Positions 33,999 through 43,803 of a stretch of 58,206 nucleotides of DNA are shown here, piece after piece (the first letter of the stretch is position 1; each line of letters starts with the position of its first letter). Source of the DNA: Bacteroidales bacterium. Its GTDB lineage: Bacteria > Bacteroidota > Bacteroidia > Bacteroidales > UBA932. The stretch spans positions 1-58,206 of the forward strand of contig JAFTDJ010000016.1 in the NCBI GenBank assembly GCA_017454265.1, in the 5' to 3' direction. The position numbers and the translations under genes are program-made. The notes beneath the pieces are model-generated. The model was not told the origin of the DNA. It searched no databases and saw only the letters and a list, made by a program, of their open reading frames with translations.

Positions 33999-36079
33999 TG
34001 CAATATATTTCTTATGATTCCGCTGGCCGCCAGCCTGGCGCCTTCTCCGGAACCCTTGATTACCAATGGATAAGCGTCTCCGCTATGTATCACTGTTACA
34101 TTCTCGGTACCGCTGAGGAAATAGAACGGGCTGTCTATGCCCACAAGCTGCATACGGATAGAAGCCTTGTAGCCGCTCCCGTCCCTGCGCAGGGAAGCCA
34201 CGAAGCGCTGCCTCTTGCCCAGGGCGTCCAGCTCCTCTTCCCTCTTTACGAAGAGAGGTTCGTTCTCGTCCAGCAGCCTGTAAAAGTCTTCCACGCCGCC
34301 CTCGAAGTACTCGGGGCCGAGCATGGGCACCACCTCCACATCCTTTTCCTCCAGAGGCACGCCGGCCTCGCGAGAGAGAATCAGAAGCTTTCTCAGGGCG
34401 TCGCGTCCGCCGAGGTCGGTACGCGGGTCGTGCTCCGTAAGCCCCTCTGCCTGGGCCCGCCTGAGCAGGGTGGCAAACGACTCCCGGTGGACTCCGTCGT
34501 ATCCGGTGATAATATAGTTGAGCGTGCAGGACACTACGGCCTCGATGAGCGAAACGCCGTCTCCGCAGTTTGCGCCGTCGGAGATTGACTGCAGTATGGG
34601 GAGGGCGTTGCCGACGGTGGTGTCGTAACGGAAGAAGCAGCCGTTCTCTGCCGCCGCAGCCTTGATTGCCGCATACTCTACATAGGGAATGGCAAGCGAA
34701 CGGCGGTTGGAGCAAACGATGTTCACACCCGCCCTCAGCAGCGGCACGAACCAGCGCCATATGTCTTCGCTGTCTGTACAGTCCACGAAAACCGAACGTC
34801 TGCGGGCTACGGAAAGCACCCGCTCCGCGAACCCGTGGTCACTGGATATCTCCATGATCCTCAGACGTTTGCCGGCAGACGGGAACTTCCCTCCAACAGA
34901 CTCAACTATCGACTTAAGTGCCTGCCCCACGGCGCCGTTCCCTGCAACGTAAACATCTATCAGGGACAACGTACGCTCCTCGAAAAACTCGCGGTGAATC
35001 GCAGCCACGGCGTTCGCGGCAACGTTGGTCCGAACAGTGATGAACCAGTTCACGCCTCCTTCCGAGTTCACGTCGCCAAGCGGTTTAATGCCGGCGTCGC
35101 GCAGTGCGCTCGCTATCCTTCGTGCCGCCACTGATTTGCCGGTAGCGGGACCCTCGCCGGTGAGGCATATGCGGGTGGTGCCCTCGAGGGGGTCGTCCAG
35201 CGACGAAACGCCCTTCCACTCCCGCACGCCGGCGCAGCGGTCGGAGATGACGGTTCCGGGGTTCTGAGGGTCGAAAGTATTGCGTATGCCTATTGCGATT
35301 CCGGCATCGCGGGCCGGAGCCACGGCAGGCGCATAGAGCACCTTGGCGCCGTAGCGGGCCATGTCGAAAGCCGCCTGATAGCTGATTTCCCTGATTGTGC
35401 CGGCTGCAGGCACCACCTTGGGGTTGGCGGTCATGATGCCGGGCACGTCGGTCCATATCTGCAGGTCGGCGGCGCTTACGGCAGCGGCAAACAGGGACGC
35501 GCTGTAGTCTGAACCACCACGGCCGAGGGTAGTAACTGCACCGGAAGAATCGCGCGCAATGAAACCCGGAGCGACGAATACCCTGGTCTGTGGATGTGCC
35601 GCAACCGCCTCCCGTATCGACTTGTAGGTATAATCGATGTCCACTTCGCCTCCATTGGAACCGCTCCCGGGGGCGGTGCGCACTAGTTCACGCGAATCGA
35701 GCCACTCTGTTTCGAAGCCTTCGCAGGCTAGCTTCCTGGCCAGGATACGGGTAGAGAGAAGTTCCCCGAAAGCTTCTATAACAGGAGGTATGCAGCGTAT
35801 GTCGGAGAAAGTATTCCTGCAGTCGGCAACGGCCTCTGCGCGCTCTGCTCCGGTAAAGAGCCGCGAAATTATGGCAAGGTGACGGTCGCGCAGGGAGTTT
35901 ATGAGATTCTCCGGATCTTCGGATTTGCCTATTTGGAGGAGGGCGTCGGTACACCCGCTAATTGCGGAGCTGATTAGGATAACCCTGTCTTTCGCTGCAG
36001 CCTGTTCAACTATATCCAGGACGCGGGACATCGCCGTTGCGCTGGCCACTGACGAGCCGCCGAATTTGAGTACAATCAT
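33995..36079 (-). CDS. thrA: Bifunctional aspartate kinase/homoserine dehydrogenase, short form
   Basis: Opens the aspartate pathway (kinase, about 1-275: KFGGSSVASA, VAPGFIARDSSGAVTTLGRG) and makes homoserine (dehydrogenase, about 385-694: VAGNGAVGQ, CSNRRSLAIP, GNALPILQSI). 694 residues against about 810-820 for the usual ThrA; the middle regulatory part has space for only one ACT-like fold (about 300-380: TRICLTGEGPATGKSVAARR). Feedback control is therefore likely altered. It leads the thrA-dapB-dapA operon. A TATATTTG box (36097-36104, minus) lies 17 bases before the ATG. Confidence 0.88.
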   Translation of the reverse strand: MIVLKFGGSSVASATAMSRVLDIVEQAAAKDRVILISSAISGCTDALLQIGKSEDPENLINSLRDRHLAIISRLFTGAERAEAVADCRNTFSDIRCIPPVIEAFGELLSTRILARKLACEGFETEWLDSRELVRTAPGSGSNGGEVDIDYTYKSIREAVAAHPQTRVFVAPGFIARDSSGAVTTLGRGGSDYSASLFAAAVSAADLQIWTDVPGIMTANPKVVPAAGTIREISYQAAFDMARYGAKVLYAPAVAPARDAGIAIGIRNTFDPQNPGTVISDRCAGVREWKGVSSLDDPLEGTTRICLTGEGPATGKSVAARRIASALRDAGIKPLGDVNSEGGVNWFITVRTNVAANAVAAIHREFFEERTLSLIDVYVAGNGAVGQALKSIVESVGGKFPSAGKRLRIMEISSDHGFAERVLSVARRRSVFVDCTDSEDIWRWFVPLLRAGVNIVCSNRRSLAIPYVEYAAIKAAAAENGCFFRYDTTVGNALPILQSISDGANCGDGVSLIEAVVSCTLNYIITGYDGVHRESFATLLRRAQAEGLTEHDPRTDLGGRDALRKLLILSREAGVPLEEKDVEVVPMLGPEYFEGGVEDFYRLLDENEPLFVKREEELDALGKRQRFVASLRRDGSGYKASIRMQLVGIDSPFYFLSGTENVTVIHSGDAYPLVIKGSGEGARLAASGIIRNILQ

Positions 36080-36096
36080 ATCTGTTAAGGACTGAA

Positions 36097-36104
36097 CAAA
36101 TATA
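36097..36104 (-). promoter_or_regulatory. -7 box of the thrA-dapB-dapA operon
   Basis: TATATTTG on the minus strand, 17 bases before the thrA ATG; no convincing -33 element. Divergent from the cdaA promoter. Confidence 0.45.
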
Positions 36105-36148
36105 GTATTAATTTGTTATATTTGCCATAGAATGAGATGATAATTTGG

Positions 36149-36156
36149 TATCTTTG
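36149..36156 (+). promoter_or_regulatory. -7 box of the cdaA operon
   Basis: TATCTTTG, 8 bases before the cdaA ATG at 36165; a second candidate TATATTTG lies at 36117-36124. No strong -33 at the usual spacing. Confidence 0.5.
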
Positions 36157-36164
36157 CAGATTGT

Positions 36165-36929
36165 ATGGAGTTCTTGAATTTTTCTCTGATAGACCTGATC
36201 GATATCATTTTGGTAGCGGTGGTGATTTTCATCGTATTCCGTTGGATACGAGGCTCTTCCGCCATGAATATCTTCATCGCGATCATAATTCTGTTTCTGG
36301 TCCGCGTCCTTGCAACCGCCCTCAACATGCGGATGACCTCGGAGCTGCTCGGCGCCATTCTGGACGTAGGAGCAATTGCCATAATAGTCATATTCCAGCC
36401 GGAGATACGGCGCTTCCTCATCAACATTGGACGGTCCGCCGGGGACAACACCTTCATCCGGCGCCTGATGCGCCGCAGACAGGCTGAAGGACTGGATTCA
36501 GACTCACTTTCTGAACTGATGCTGGCCGTAAAGCAGATGGCGGAAGCCAAGACCGGCGCCCTTATCGTCATTCGCCGCAAAGACAACCTGCAAAGCATAA
36601 TAGGCACCGGAGACCTGATTGACGCGAGGGTGAGCCAGCGTCTGGTCATGAACATCTTTTTCAAGAATTCACCCCTGCACGACGGAGCCATGGTCATCAG
36701 CGGCAACCGCATAGTGGCCGCACGCTGCACGCTCCCCAACTCGGATCGTATAGACCTTCCGGCTTACTACGGAATGCGGCACAAGGCCGCAATCGGGGCC
36801 ACTGAGCAGTGCGACGCCGACGTCGTGGTGGTATCCGAAGAAACGGGCCGCGTGTCGCTGGTCCAGGAAGGAAGGATTACCCAGATAGACTCCATCAACG
36901 CCTTGAAACTTAAACTCGGACAACAATGA
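36165..36929 (+). CDS. cdaA: Diadenylate cyclase CdaA
   Basis: Makes the second messenger cyclic di-AMP from two ATP; controls osmolyte and wall homeostasis. 254 residues: three N-terminal membrane helices, then the DAC domain with the catalytic motifs PLHDGAMVI and MRHKAAIGATEQ (RHR-like, here RHK). Length is normal for CdaA. First gene of a long plus-strand run; overlaps mutS2 by 4 bases. In many Bacteroidota folP precedes this gene; here it does not. Confidence 0.94.
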   Translation: MEFLNFSLIDLIDIILVAVVIFIVFRWIRGSSAMNIFIAIIILFLVRVLATALNMRMTSELLGAILDVGAIAIIVIFQPEIRRFLINIGRSAGDNTFIRRLMRRRQAEGLDSDSLSELMLAVKQMAEAKTGALIVIRRKDNLQSIIGTGDLIDARVSQRLVMNIFFKNSPLHDGAMVISGNRIVAARCTLPNSDRIDLPAYYGMRHKAAIGATEQCDADVVVVSEETGRVSLVQEGRITQIDSINALKLKLGQQ

Positions 36930-39397
36930 CAGACGGAAGACTGGAGGCAAAACTGGGATTCGACAAAGTACGGAACATCATTTCCGACAAATGCAAGACC
37001 GACTACGCAGCAGCGCGAGTGGCATCTGAGAAGTTCTCCACTTCTGCCGGCACAATACAGAAGAGGCTGCAGATTACGGATGAAATGCGCCTCATACTGA
37101 TGTTCGAGGAGAATTTTCCCACTACAGGATACATAGACGGCCATCCCTTCCTCGAACCTTTGGGCAAGGAGGGCAGCAGCATAGACACCCTGGGCCTTGC
37201 CAAGCTGCGCACGCTTCTGGACACCACCAGACGCATCACAAATTTCTTCTCCGGCATCAAGGACGGGGTGTATCCGCGCCTCAAGGCCCTGAGCAAGCCC
37301 GTCACCACCTACCCGGAAATACTCCGCCGCATAGATGGCATATTGGACCGCTACGGCGACGTCAAGGACTCCGCTTCCGACGAGTTGTTCAACATACGCC
37401 GCAGCATAAGGGATAAGGAGGCCGCCATCTCCAGGCGTGCCGGGGCCATACTCAAACAGGCACAGGCTGCCGGAATCGCCGACGGCGAGGCGAGCGTGGC
37501 AATGCGCGACGGCAAATTCCTGATTCCCGTAAATTCCGCTTCCAAGCGCAAGCTGAGCGGCTTTGTGTACGATGAATCCGCCACCGGCAAGACCAGCTAC
37601 ATAGAACCCGCCGAGATTGTGGAACTGGAGAACGAAATCAACGAACTCCACTTCGCACAGTCACGCGAAATCGCCAGGATACTCAGGGAATTCACGGTAT
37701 TTCTACGGCCTTACCTGCCGGAAGTTACCGCAAGCGCCACCTTCATAGGTGAACTGGACTTCATAATGGCCAAGGCCCAGACGGCCCTGGACTTCATTGC
37801 CGGAATGCCGGTAATCTCAAAAGACGGCAGCGTGAATCTCCGCAAAGCGCGGCACCCGCTCCTGGAAAGGGCCCTTCAGCGTGAGGGTAAAGCAATCGTT
37901 CCCCTTACAGTCACGCTCAACCCGGGCAAGCGCATCCTGCTCATTTCCGGGCCGAATGCCGGAGGCAAGTCAGTGTGCCTCAAAACGGTGGGGCTGCTGC
38001 AGTATATGTTTCAGTGGGGCATGCTCATACCCACATCCGAAAGTTCGGAACTGCCTGTGTTTGACCGCATTGCCGTCAGCATCGGAGACGACCAGTCTCT
38101 GGAAAACGACCTCAGCACCTACAGCTCATTCCTGGCCGATATGCGGCAGATGCTGTCCGACGCCGACGATAAGACACTGGTTCTTATAGACGAATTCGGA
38201 TCCGGTACGGAACCTGCCGCCGGAGGGGCGATAGCCGAGGCGATACTTGCAGAAATCGACCGCCGCGGGGTATGGGGAGTCATCACCACCCACTACACCA
38301 ACCTCAAGCTCTATGCGTCAGGAGCAGACACTCACGTAGTAAACGGAGCGATGCTCTACGATTCTTCAAAGATTGCCCCCCTCTTCGCCCTGGAAGTCGG
38401 CCTGCCCGGAAACTCCTTCGCCTTCGAACTGGCCCGCAAGATGCGCCTGCCGGAGAGCATAGTGAAAGACGCCGAAGTGCGTGCGGGAGAGGAATTCGTG
38501 GGCATAGAGCGCAACCTGCGCAAGATTGCGCGCAACCGCAGGCAGCTGGACGAGAAGCTGCAGAAGATAAAGCATACCGACAAAGCCCTTGAAGGCATTA
38601 CGGAACGCTATCAGCAGGAGCTCGAGGACATACGCCGCCAGCGCAAGGACATCCTGGACGAGGCCCGCAAGGAAGCCGAACAGATAGTCAAGGGAGCCGG
38701 CGCCCAGGTAGAAAAGACCATACGTACGATAAAGGAATCCCAGGCCGACAAGGAGCAGACCAAGGCGGCGCGCGCCGAACTGCAGGGATTTCTTGGCGCC
38801 CTCGAAGAGAGGAAAACAAAGCAGCAGAAGGCACGCGACGAATATATAGACCGCAAGATAACCCGTCTTGAGAAACGTCGCAAGAAAGAAGAAACCGCCC
38901 CACAGCAGCCCAAGCCCAAACTCGAGCAGCTCAAGGTGGGCGAAAAGGTGCGCGTATTGAGCAACGGCCTGGTGGGAGAAGTCACCCGTGTGAGCGGAAA
39001 GACCGTAACAATAGCCGTAGGAAGCATTTCCAGCACGATGAAGTCCGACGGACTGGAGCGCATCTCGTCGAACGAATTCAGGGAACTGTCGCGCAAGGCG
39101 TTCGCTCCCTCCCTGCAACGTGTAGATGCTTCCATTTCTGCCCGCAAGCTGAATTTTTCTCCGGAACTGGACATACGCGGACAGAGGCTCAACGACGCCC
39201 TGGACATCGTGACCCATTACATAGACGACGCCATTATGCTGAACGTGGGGGAGGTTCGCATTATCCACGGCAAAGGCACTGGCGTACTGCACGAAGAAAT
39301 ACAGAAATACCTGCGGACCATTCCGGGCATCTCCCGCGTAAGCGACGAAGACGTGCGGACAGGCGGCTCCGGAGTAACCATAGTAACACTTGAATGA
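36926..39397 (+). CDS. mutS2: MutS2 endonuclease / ribosome-rescue ATPase
   Basis: 823 residues. MutS-like ATPase core with Walker A GPNAGGKSV (about residue 341) and Walker B LVLIDEFGSG, a long coiled coil (about 510-660, rich in Lys/Glu/Arg), and a C-terminal Smr domain from about 747 (LDIRGQRLNDALD, HGKGTGVL). The LDxR and HGxG nuclease motifs are kept (LDIR). Roles known for the family are suppression of recombination and splitting of collided ribosomes. Coupled to cdaA and manC by 4-base overlaps. Confidence 0.93.
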   Translation: MTDGRLEAKLGFDKVRNIISDKCKTDYAAARVASEKFSTSAGTIQKRLQITDEMRLILMFEENFPTTGYIDGHPFLEPLGKEGSSIDTLGLAKLRTLLDTTRRITNFFSGIKDGVYPRLKALSKPVTTYPEILRRIDGILDRYGDVKDSASDELFNIRRSIRDKEAAISRRAGAILKQAQAAGIADGEASVAMRDGKFLIPVNSASKRKLSGFVYDESATGKTSYIEPAEIVELENEINELHFAQSREIARILREFTVFLRPYLPEVTASATFIGELDFIMAKAQTALDFIAGMPVISKDGSVNLRKARHPLLERALQREGKAIVPLTVTLNPGKRILLISGPNAGGKSVCLKTVGLLQYMFQWGMLIPTSESSELPVFDRIAVSIGDDQSLENDLSTYSSFLADMRQMLSDADDKTLVLIDEFGSGTEPAAGGAIAEAILAEIDRRGVWGVITTHYTNLKLYASGADTHVVNGAMLYDSSKIAPLFALEVGLPGNSFAFELARKMRLPESIVKDAEVRAGEEFVGIERNLRKIARNRRQLDEKLQKIKHTDKALEGITERYQQELEDIRRQRKDILDEARKEAEQIVKGAGAQVEKTIRTIKESQADKEQTKAARAELQGFLGALEERKTKQQKARDEYIDRKITRLEKRRKKEETAPQQPKPKLEQLKVGEKVRVLSNGLVGEVTRVSGKTVTIAVGSISSTMKSDGLERISSNEFRELSRKAFAPSLQRVDASISARKLNFSPELDIRGQRLNDALDIVTHYIDDAIMLNVGEVRIIHGKGTGVLHEEIQKYLRTIPGISRVSDEDVRTGGSGVTIVTLE

Positions 39398-40482
39398 TTA
39401 ACCAACACTATTACTGTGTAATAATGGCCGGAGGCCTTGGCACGAGGTTCTGGCCGGTAAGCAGGGATTCCAAGCCGAAACAGTTCCTGCGGCTCACCAA
39501 GACGGGAAAATCGTTCCTCAGGCTGGCTTACGAACGTATAAGTGACATAATTCCTGCTCAAAACACCTTCGTTGTTTCGCTCCAACGGTACAAAGGTCTG
39601 GTGGCTTCCGAGCTCCCCGAACTCGAGCCTCGCAACATCCTGCTTGAACCGTACAACCGCAATACGGCATCTTGTATCGCATTTGCCTGCAATACGATAC
39701 TTAAGCGCGATCCGGAAGCGGTAGTTCTGGTCGCCCCTTCAGACCAGGTCATCGGAGACGGCGACCTGTTCCGCGAGACTGTCCTGCAGGGCCTCGAATA
39801 TGCATCCTGGCACGAAGTATTGTTGACTCTGGGAGTGCTTCCACGTCGTCCCGACCCCAATTTCGGATACATCCAGACAGATGGTCCGATGACAGACGGG
39901 ACTCCCATCAAAGTAAAGACTTTTACCGAAAAACCGAGCAAGGAACTTGCCCAGGTATTCATAGACAGCGGGGAGTTTCTCTGGAACTCCGGCATCTTCA
40001 TATGGAAGGCGTCCGTCATTTGCGAAGAAATACAAAGATACGCCCCCGAGGTAGCTGCTCAGTGGAACGGATGGGAGCAGTTCCTTGGTACTCCGACAGA
40101 AAAAGAGTATCTGGAACGCATATATCCTGATATGCCCCGCACTTCCATAGACTACGCCGTCATGGAAAAATCGGAGAGGGTAATGGCCATACCGGCAAAA
40201 TTCCGGTGGAACGACCTCGGCAACTGGGATTCCCTATATGAATATTTCACCACCGGAGAATCCGGAAACGCCGTAAAAACGGAAGGCATTTCCAAGGCGG
40301 AAGACATAGAAAAGACGCTGGTGCTTTCCTCCGTCAAGGGCAAGCTTGTAGCAGTCAAGGGACTTAAAGACTTCGTGGTAATAGACAGCAACGACGTGCT
40401 GGTAATATGTCCTAAGGACGAGAAAGTGCTCAAGAGCTTCATATCTGAGCTTTCCCTTCCTGAATACGAACAATTTAAATAA
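39394..40482 (+). CDS. manC: Mannose-1-phosphate guanylyltransferase
   Basis: Forms GDP-mannose from mannose-1-phosphate and GTP for surface polysaccharides and GDP-fucose. 362 residues, single-domain type without the isomerase fused in some bacteria. Signature AGGLGTRFWPVSRDSKPKQF at residues 10-29, then FTEKPSKEL and WNSGIFIWKA; C-terminal left-handed helix part (VLVICPKDEKVLKSF). Overlaps mutS2 by 4 bases. Confidence 0.93.
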   Translation: MINQHYYCVIMAGGLGTRFWPVSRDSKPKQFLRLTKTGKSFLRLAYERISDIIPAQNTFVVSLQRYKGLVASELPELEPRNILLEPYNRNTASCIAFACNTILKRDPEAVVLVAPSDQVIGDGDLFRETVLQGLEYASWHEVLLTLGVLPRRPDPNFGYIQTDGPMTDGTPIKVKTFTEKPSKELAQVFIDSGEFLWNSGIFIWKASVICEEIQRYAPEVAAQWNGWEQFLGTPTEKEYLERIYPDMPRTSIDYAVMEKSERVMAIPAKFRWNDLGNWDSLYEYFTTGESGNAVKTEGISKAEDIEKTLVLSSVKGKLVAVKGLKDFVVIDSNDVLVICPKDEKVLKSFISELSLPEYEQFK

Positions 40483-40488
40483 GCGCCT

Positions 40489-41649
40489 ATGGATATCCTG
40501 ATAAAAAACGTTCTTCTGAACAACCGCAAGGTAAATATCCTGGTACGGAACGGGCGGTTCGAATGCCTGGACGCCGCCCCCGGAACCGTTGCGGAGAAGG
40601 AACTTGACGCCGACGGCTGCGCTGTCCTGCCGGCCTTCTACAACACCCACACGCACGCCGCCATGACACTGTTGCGCGGCTACGGCGACGACAATCCCCT
40701 GAACGTATGGCTGCAGGAATATGTATGGCCATACGAAGACAAACTCACTGCCGAAGATATCCGGCGTGGTTCGGAAATGGCCTGCAGGGAAATGATATCC
40801 ACAGGAACCGTATTTTTCAACGATATGTACTTCGACATAGACGGGACTATGGACGAAGTGGACAAAGCCGGAATGCGTGCGTCTATAGGCATCACCATCA
40901 TGGACAATCATTCCAAGGCCGTGAGCGACGAGAAAGCCAGGATAATCCGCGACTGGAAGGATCGCGGCAACCTTACACTCGCAGTTGCGCCCCACGCCAT
41001 CTACACCGTAGGCAGGGAAAGGCTTATTGCATCGGCACGCCTTGCCAGGGAGAACGGGCGCAAGCTGCATATCCACCTCTCAGAAACTGCCAAGGAGGTG
41101 CAAGACTGCCTGGTACAGACCGGCACCACCCCCGTGCGCTATCTGGACAGCATCGGCTTTCTGGGCCCCGACGTGATAGCGGCACACTGCGTTCACGTCG
41201 ACAAGGAAGAGTGGGACATACTTGCAGAACGCGGCGTAACCGTGAGCCACTGCCCCTGTTCCAATATGAAACTCGGCAGCGGACGTTTCCCCTATGAGCT
41301 GGCCATCGCAAGCGGGGTCCGCGTCACCCTCGGCACAGACGGAAGCAGTTCAAACAACAACCTCGACATGCGCGAAGAGATGAAGGTCGCAGCGCTGCTT
41401 GCTAAGGTAACGGGCGACGCCTCGCTGCTGAGCGCAAACCTGGTTTTGCAATGGGCCACCCGCAACGGTGCGGAGGCTTTCGGGTACGACTCGGGCGTTA
41501 TTGCGGAAGGCAAACTGGCAGACGCCGTACTGGTGTCGCTGGACAATCCCAAGATGCAGCCTTGCCACAACCTCGTCTCCAACTGGGTCTATTCTGCAGA
41601 CTCATCTTGCATCAAACATGTAATTTGTAACGGAAAGGTTTTACTATGA
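40489..41649 (+). CDS. Amidohydrolase, adenosine/SAH/MTA deaminase-like
   Basis: 386 residues of the metal-dependent amidohydrolase superfamily, subgroup that deaminates S-adenosylhomocysteine, methylthioadenosine or adenosine. Metal ligands: HTHAAM (54-56), KLHIHLSE, VIAAHCVHVD and GTDGSSSNNN. GTVFFNDMYFD and SHCPCSNMKLGSG are typical of the MtaD/SahD group. Exact substrate is not decided by sequence. Six bases after manC and overlapping the M24 peptidase by 4. Confidence 0.85.
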   Translation: MDILIKNVLLNNRKVNILVRNGRFECLDAAPGTVAEKELDADGCAVLPAFYNTHTHAAMTLLRGYGDDNPLNVWLQEYVWPYEDKLTAEDIRRGSEMACREMISTGTVFFNDMYFDIDGTMDEVDKAGMRASIGITIMDNHSKAVSDEKARIIRDWKDRGNLTLAVAPHAIYTVGRERLIASARLARENGRKLHIHLSETAKEVQDCLVQTGTTPVRYLDSIGFLGPDVIAAHCVHVDKEEWDILAERGVTVSHCPCSNMKLGSGRFPYELAIASGVRVTLGTDGSSSNNNLDMREEMKVAALLAKVTGDASLLSANLVLQWATRNGAEAFGYDSGVIAEGKLADAVLVSLDNPKMQPCHNLVSNWVYSADSSCIKHVICNGKVLL

Positions 41650-43058
41650 ACAGATTTCTCGAAAGAAGGAACCGGCTGCGCTCCCTGATGAGCGGCGAAA
41701 AGGGTATTGTCATTTTCCTGGGCAACATAGATTCCGCCGCCCAGTACAGAGACAATGCATACAAGTGGCGCCAAGACAGCAACTGGCTGTATTACTTCGG
41801 TATAGACGAGCCCCGCTTTGCAGCTGTGCTGGACCTTGAAAGCGGCGCGGAAACCATATACGCAGACGACTTCGGTCTGGACGACATCATCTGGATGGGG
41901 CCTATGCCCTCGGTGGCTTCGCTCGCCGCCGGAGCAGGAGTTTCCCTGAGCGCTCCTTACGCCCGGTTCGACACCGATGTTGTAGCGGCACTTGCCGCCG
42001 GACGCCGGGTGCACTGGCTGCCGGTATCCCGCTGGTACAACGCCGTCAAGATAGGCAGCCTTGTGGGAATCGCTCCAGAAGACTGCTTCAGCGCAGGCAA
42101 AAAGGGCTGCGCCTTTGCCTCCGAAGCACTCGTACGCGCAGTTGTAAAGATGCGTCTGGTGAAGGACGAAGGCGAAATTGCGCTGCTCGACAGCGCTGCC
42201 GAAATTGGTTATGCCATGCACACCTGCGCGCGTAAAGGCATACGTCCGGGACGAATCGAGCAGGAAATCGTAGGTGATATGGAAGGTGTTACCTTGTCTT
42301 ACGGCTGGGGCACTTCCTTCGCGACGATTCTCACGCAGCACGGGGAAATCTTCCACTGCCACTCCCATGAAAACCCTCTGGAGCCCGGTAAATTACTGCT
42401 GGTGGATGCCGGCGCCGAGAGCAATCAGCACTACGCATCGGACCACACCCGCACCTATCCGGTGAGCGGCCGCTTCAGCCCCGTGCAACGAGACATCTAC
42501 CAGGTAGTTTACGAGTGCAACGAGCTGGCTTTCAACCTTACTCGCCCCGGTATCGCTTACCGCGACGTGCACATCGCTGCCGCCCGTCATATGCTGGACT
42601 GCCTCGGTCAGCTGGGCATTGTCCGCGGAGACGTGGATGAAATGGTCGCCGACGGCATCGCCGGACTGTTTATGCCTCACGGGCTCGGACACAACATGGG
42701 ACTCGACGTGCATGATATGGAGGACCTCGGGGAGAACCTTGTGGGCTACGACAGCAATCAAATGCGCTCGCCGCAGCTGGGGCTGGGCAGCCTGCGTATG
42801 GCGCGCCGGCTGGAGCCCGGAAACGTAATTACCGATGAACCCGGCATATACTTCATTCCGGACCTCATCGCCCAATGGAAGGCTGACGGTACGGATGGAG
42901 GTCGTGTATGTTACGACAAGCTTGAGCGGTACCTCGACTTTGGCGGCATACGCCTGGAGGACGATGTACTGGTAACGCCCGACGGCGCCCGCAGGCTAGG
43001 CAGCAAACGGCTCCCTATAGCTCCGGATGAAGTGGAACAGGCAATGGCGGAGGACTAG
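41646..43058 (+). CDS. M24B family aminopeptidase P
   Basis: Cleaves the N-terminal residue before proline. 470 residues: an N-terminal creatinase-like domain (about 1-170) and a pita-bread catalytic domain. Metal ligands are seen in LLVDAGAESNQHYASDHTRT (both Asp), MPHGLGHNMG (His), TDEPGIYF (Glu) and GGIRLEDDVLV (Glu). Length is that of Bacteroidota PepP enzymes. Three bases before fabG, in the same run. Confidence 0.9.
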   Translation: MNRFLERRNRLRSLMSGEKGIVIFLGNIDSAAQYRDNAYKWRQDSNWLYYFGIDEPRFAAVLDLESGAETIYADDFGLDDIIWMGPMPSVASLAAGAGVSLSAPYARFDTDVVAALAAGRRVHWLPVSRWYNAVKIGSLVGIAPEDCFSAGKKGCAFASEALVRAVVKMRLVKDEGEIALLDSAAEIGYAMHTCARKGIRPGRIEQEIVGDMEGVTLSYGWGTSFATILTQHGEIFHCHSHENPLEPGKLLLVDAGAESNQHYASDHTRTYPVSGRFSPVQRDIYQVVYECNELAFNLTRPGIAYRDVHIAAARHMLDCLGQLGIVRGDVDEMVADGIAGLFMPHGLGHNMGLDVHDMEDLGENLVGYDSNQMRSPQLGLGSLRMARRLEPGNVITDEPGIYFIPDLIAQWKADGTDGGRVCYDKLERYLDFGGIRLEDDVLVTPDGARRLGSKRLPIAPDEVEQAMAED

Positions 43059-43061
43059 GCA

Positions 43062-43796
43062 ATGGGACTTTTGGAAGGAAAGACCGCGCTGGTAACCGGA
43101 GGGTCCCGAGGCATAGGGCTCACGATTGTTCGGCGCTTCCTGCTGGAAGGCGCAACTGTGGCCTTTACCTGCAGACATCTTCCGGACGGGCTTATGGAAG
43201 AGCTTTCCGGGCTGGGTACCGTGAGGGCATTCGAATCAGACGCCGCAGATTTTGAGTCGGCCCACAAAGTGGTGGAGCGGGTGATGGAGGAATTCGGGCA
43301 CATAGACGTTCTCGTGAACAATGCCGGCATAAACCGTGACACTCTGTTGCTCCGGATGAGCGAGGATACATGGGACGAGGTGATTTCCGTGAATCTGAAG
43401 TCCGCCTTCAACTATACGCACGCAGTGAGCGGCATTATGGCTCGTCAGCGCAGCGGGAGCATTATTTACATGGGCTCTTCCGCCGGACTGCACGGAAATA
43501 TCGGGCAGACGAATTATGCAGCTGCCAAGGGCGGCCTGGTGGGATTGGCCAAAGCCACGGCCAAAGAGCTGGGTAACCGGGGGGTGAGGGCCAACGTTCT
43601 CTCCCCGGGCTTTATAGACGCAGGCCTTTTGGATTCTCTCAGCCAGAAGGTCAAGGATTACTGGCTCAACTACATTCCCCTGCACAGGTGGGGTACAAAA
43701 GACGAAGTGGCCGGAGTGGCCATTTTCCTGGCCAGCGAACTTTCGACTTATGTAACGGGACAAGTGATTGACTGCTGCGGCGGTCTTACCAGTTAG
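43062..43796 (+). CDS. fabG: 3-oxoacyl-[acyl-carrier-protein] reductase-like SDR
   Basis: NAD(P)H-dependent short-chain dehydrogenase, 244 residues. Nucleotide site TGGSRGIGL, NNAG, and the Ser-Tyr-Lys set in YMGSSAGLHGNIGQTNYAAAKGG. Closest in look to FabG, which reduces beta-ketoacyl-ACP in fatty-acid elongation, but the gene is not near other fab genes, so another reductase role remains open. Confidence 0.85.
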   Translation: MGLLEGKTALVTGGSRGIGLTIVRRFLLEGATVAFTCRHLPDGLMEELSGLGTVRAFESDAADFESAHKVVERVMEEFGHIDVLVNNAGINRDTLLLRMSEDTWDEVISVNLKSAFNYTHAVSGIMARQRSGSIIYMGSSAGLHGNIGQTNYAAAKGGLVGLAKATAKELGNRGVRANVLSPGFIDAGLLDSLSQKVKDYWLNYIPLHRWGTKDEVAGVAIFLASELSTYVTGQVIDCCGGLTS

Positions 43797-43803
43797 ACTT
43801 CTT

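Noticed and set aside
36116-36739. 207-codon frame antisense to cdaA, rich in Met, Arg and Ser
   Set aside because: Low-complexity mirror of the membrane helices of CdaA; covers the divergent promoter region.
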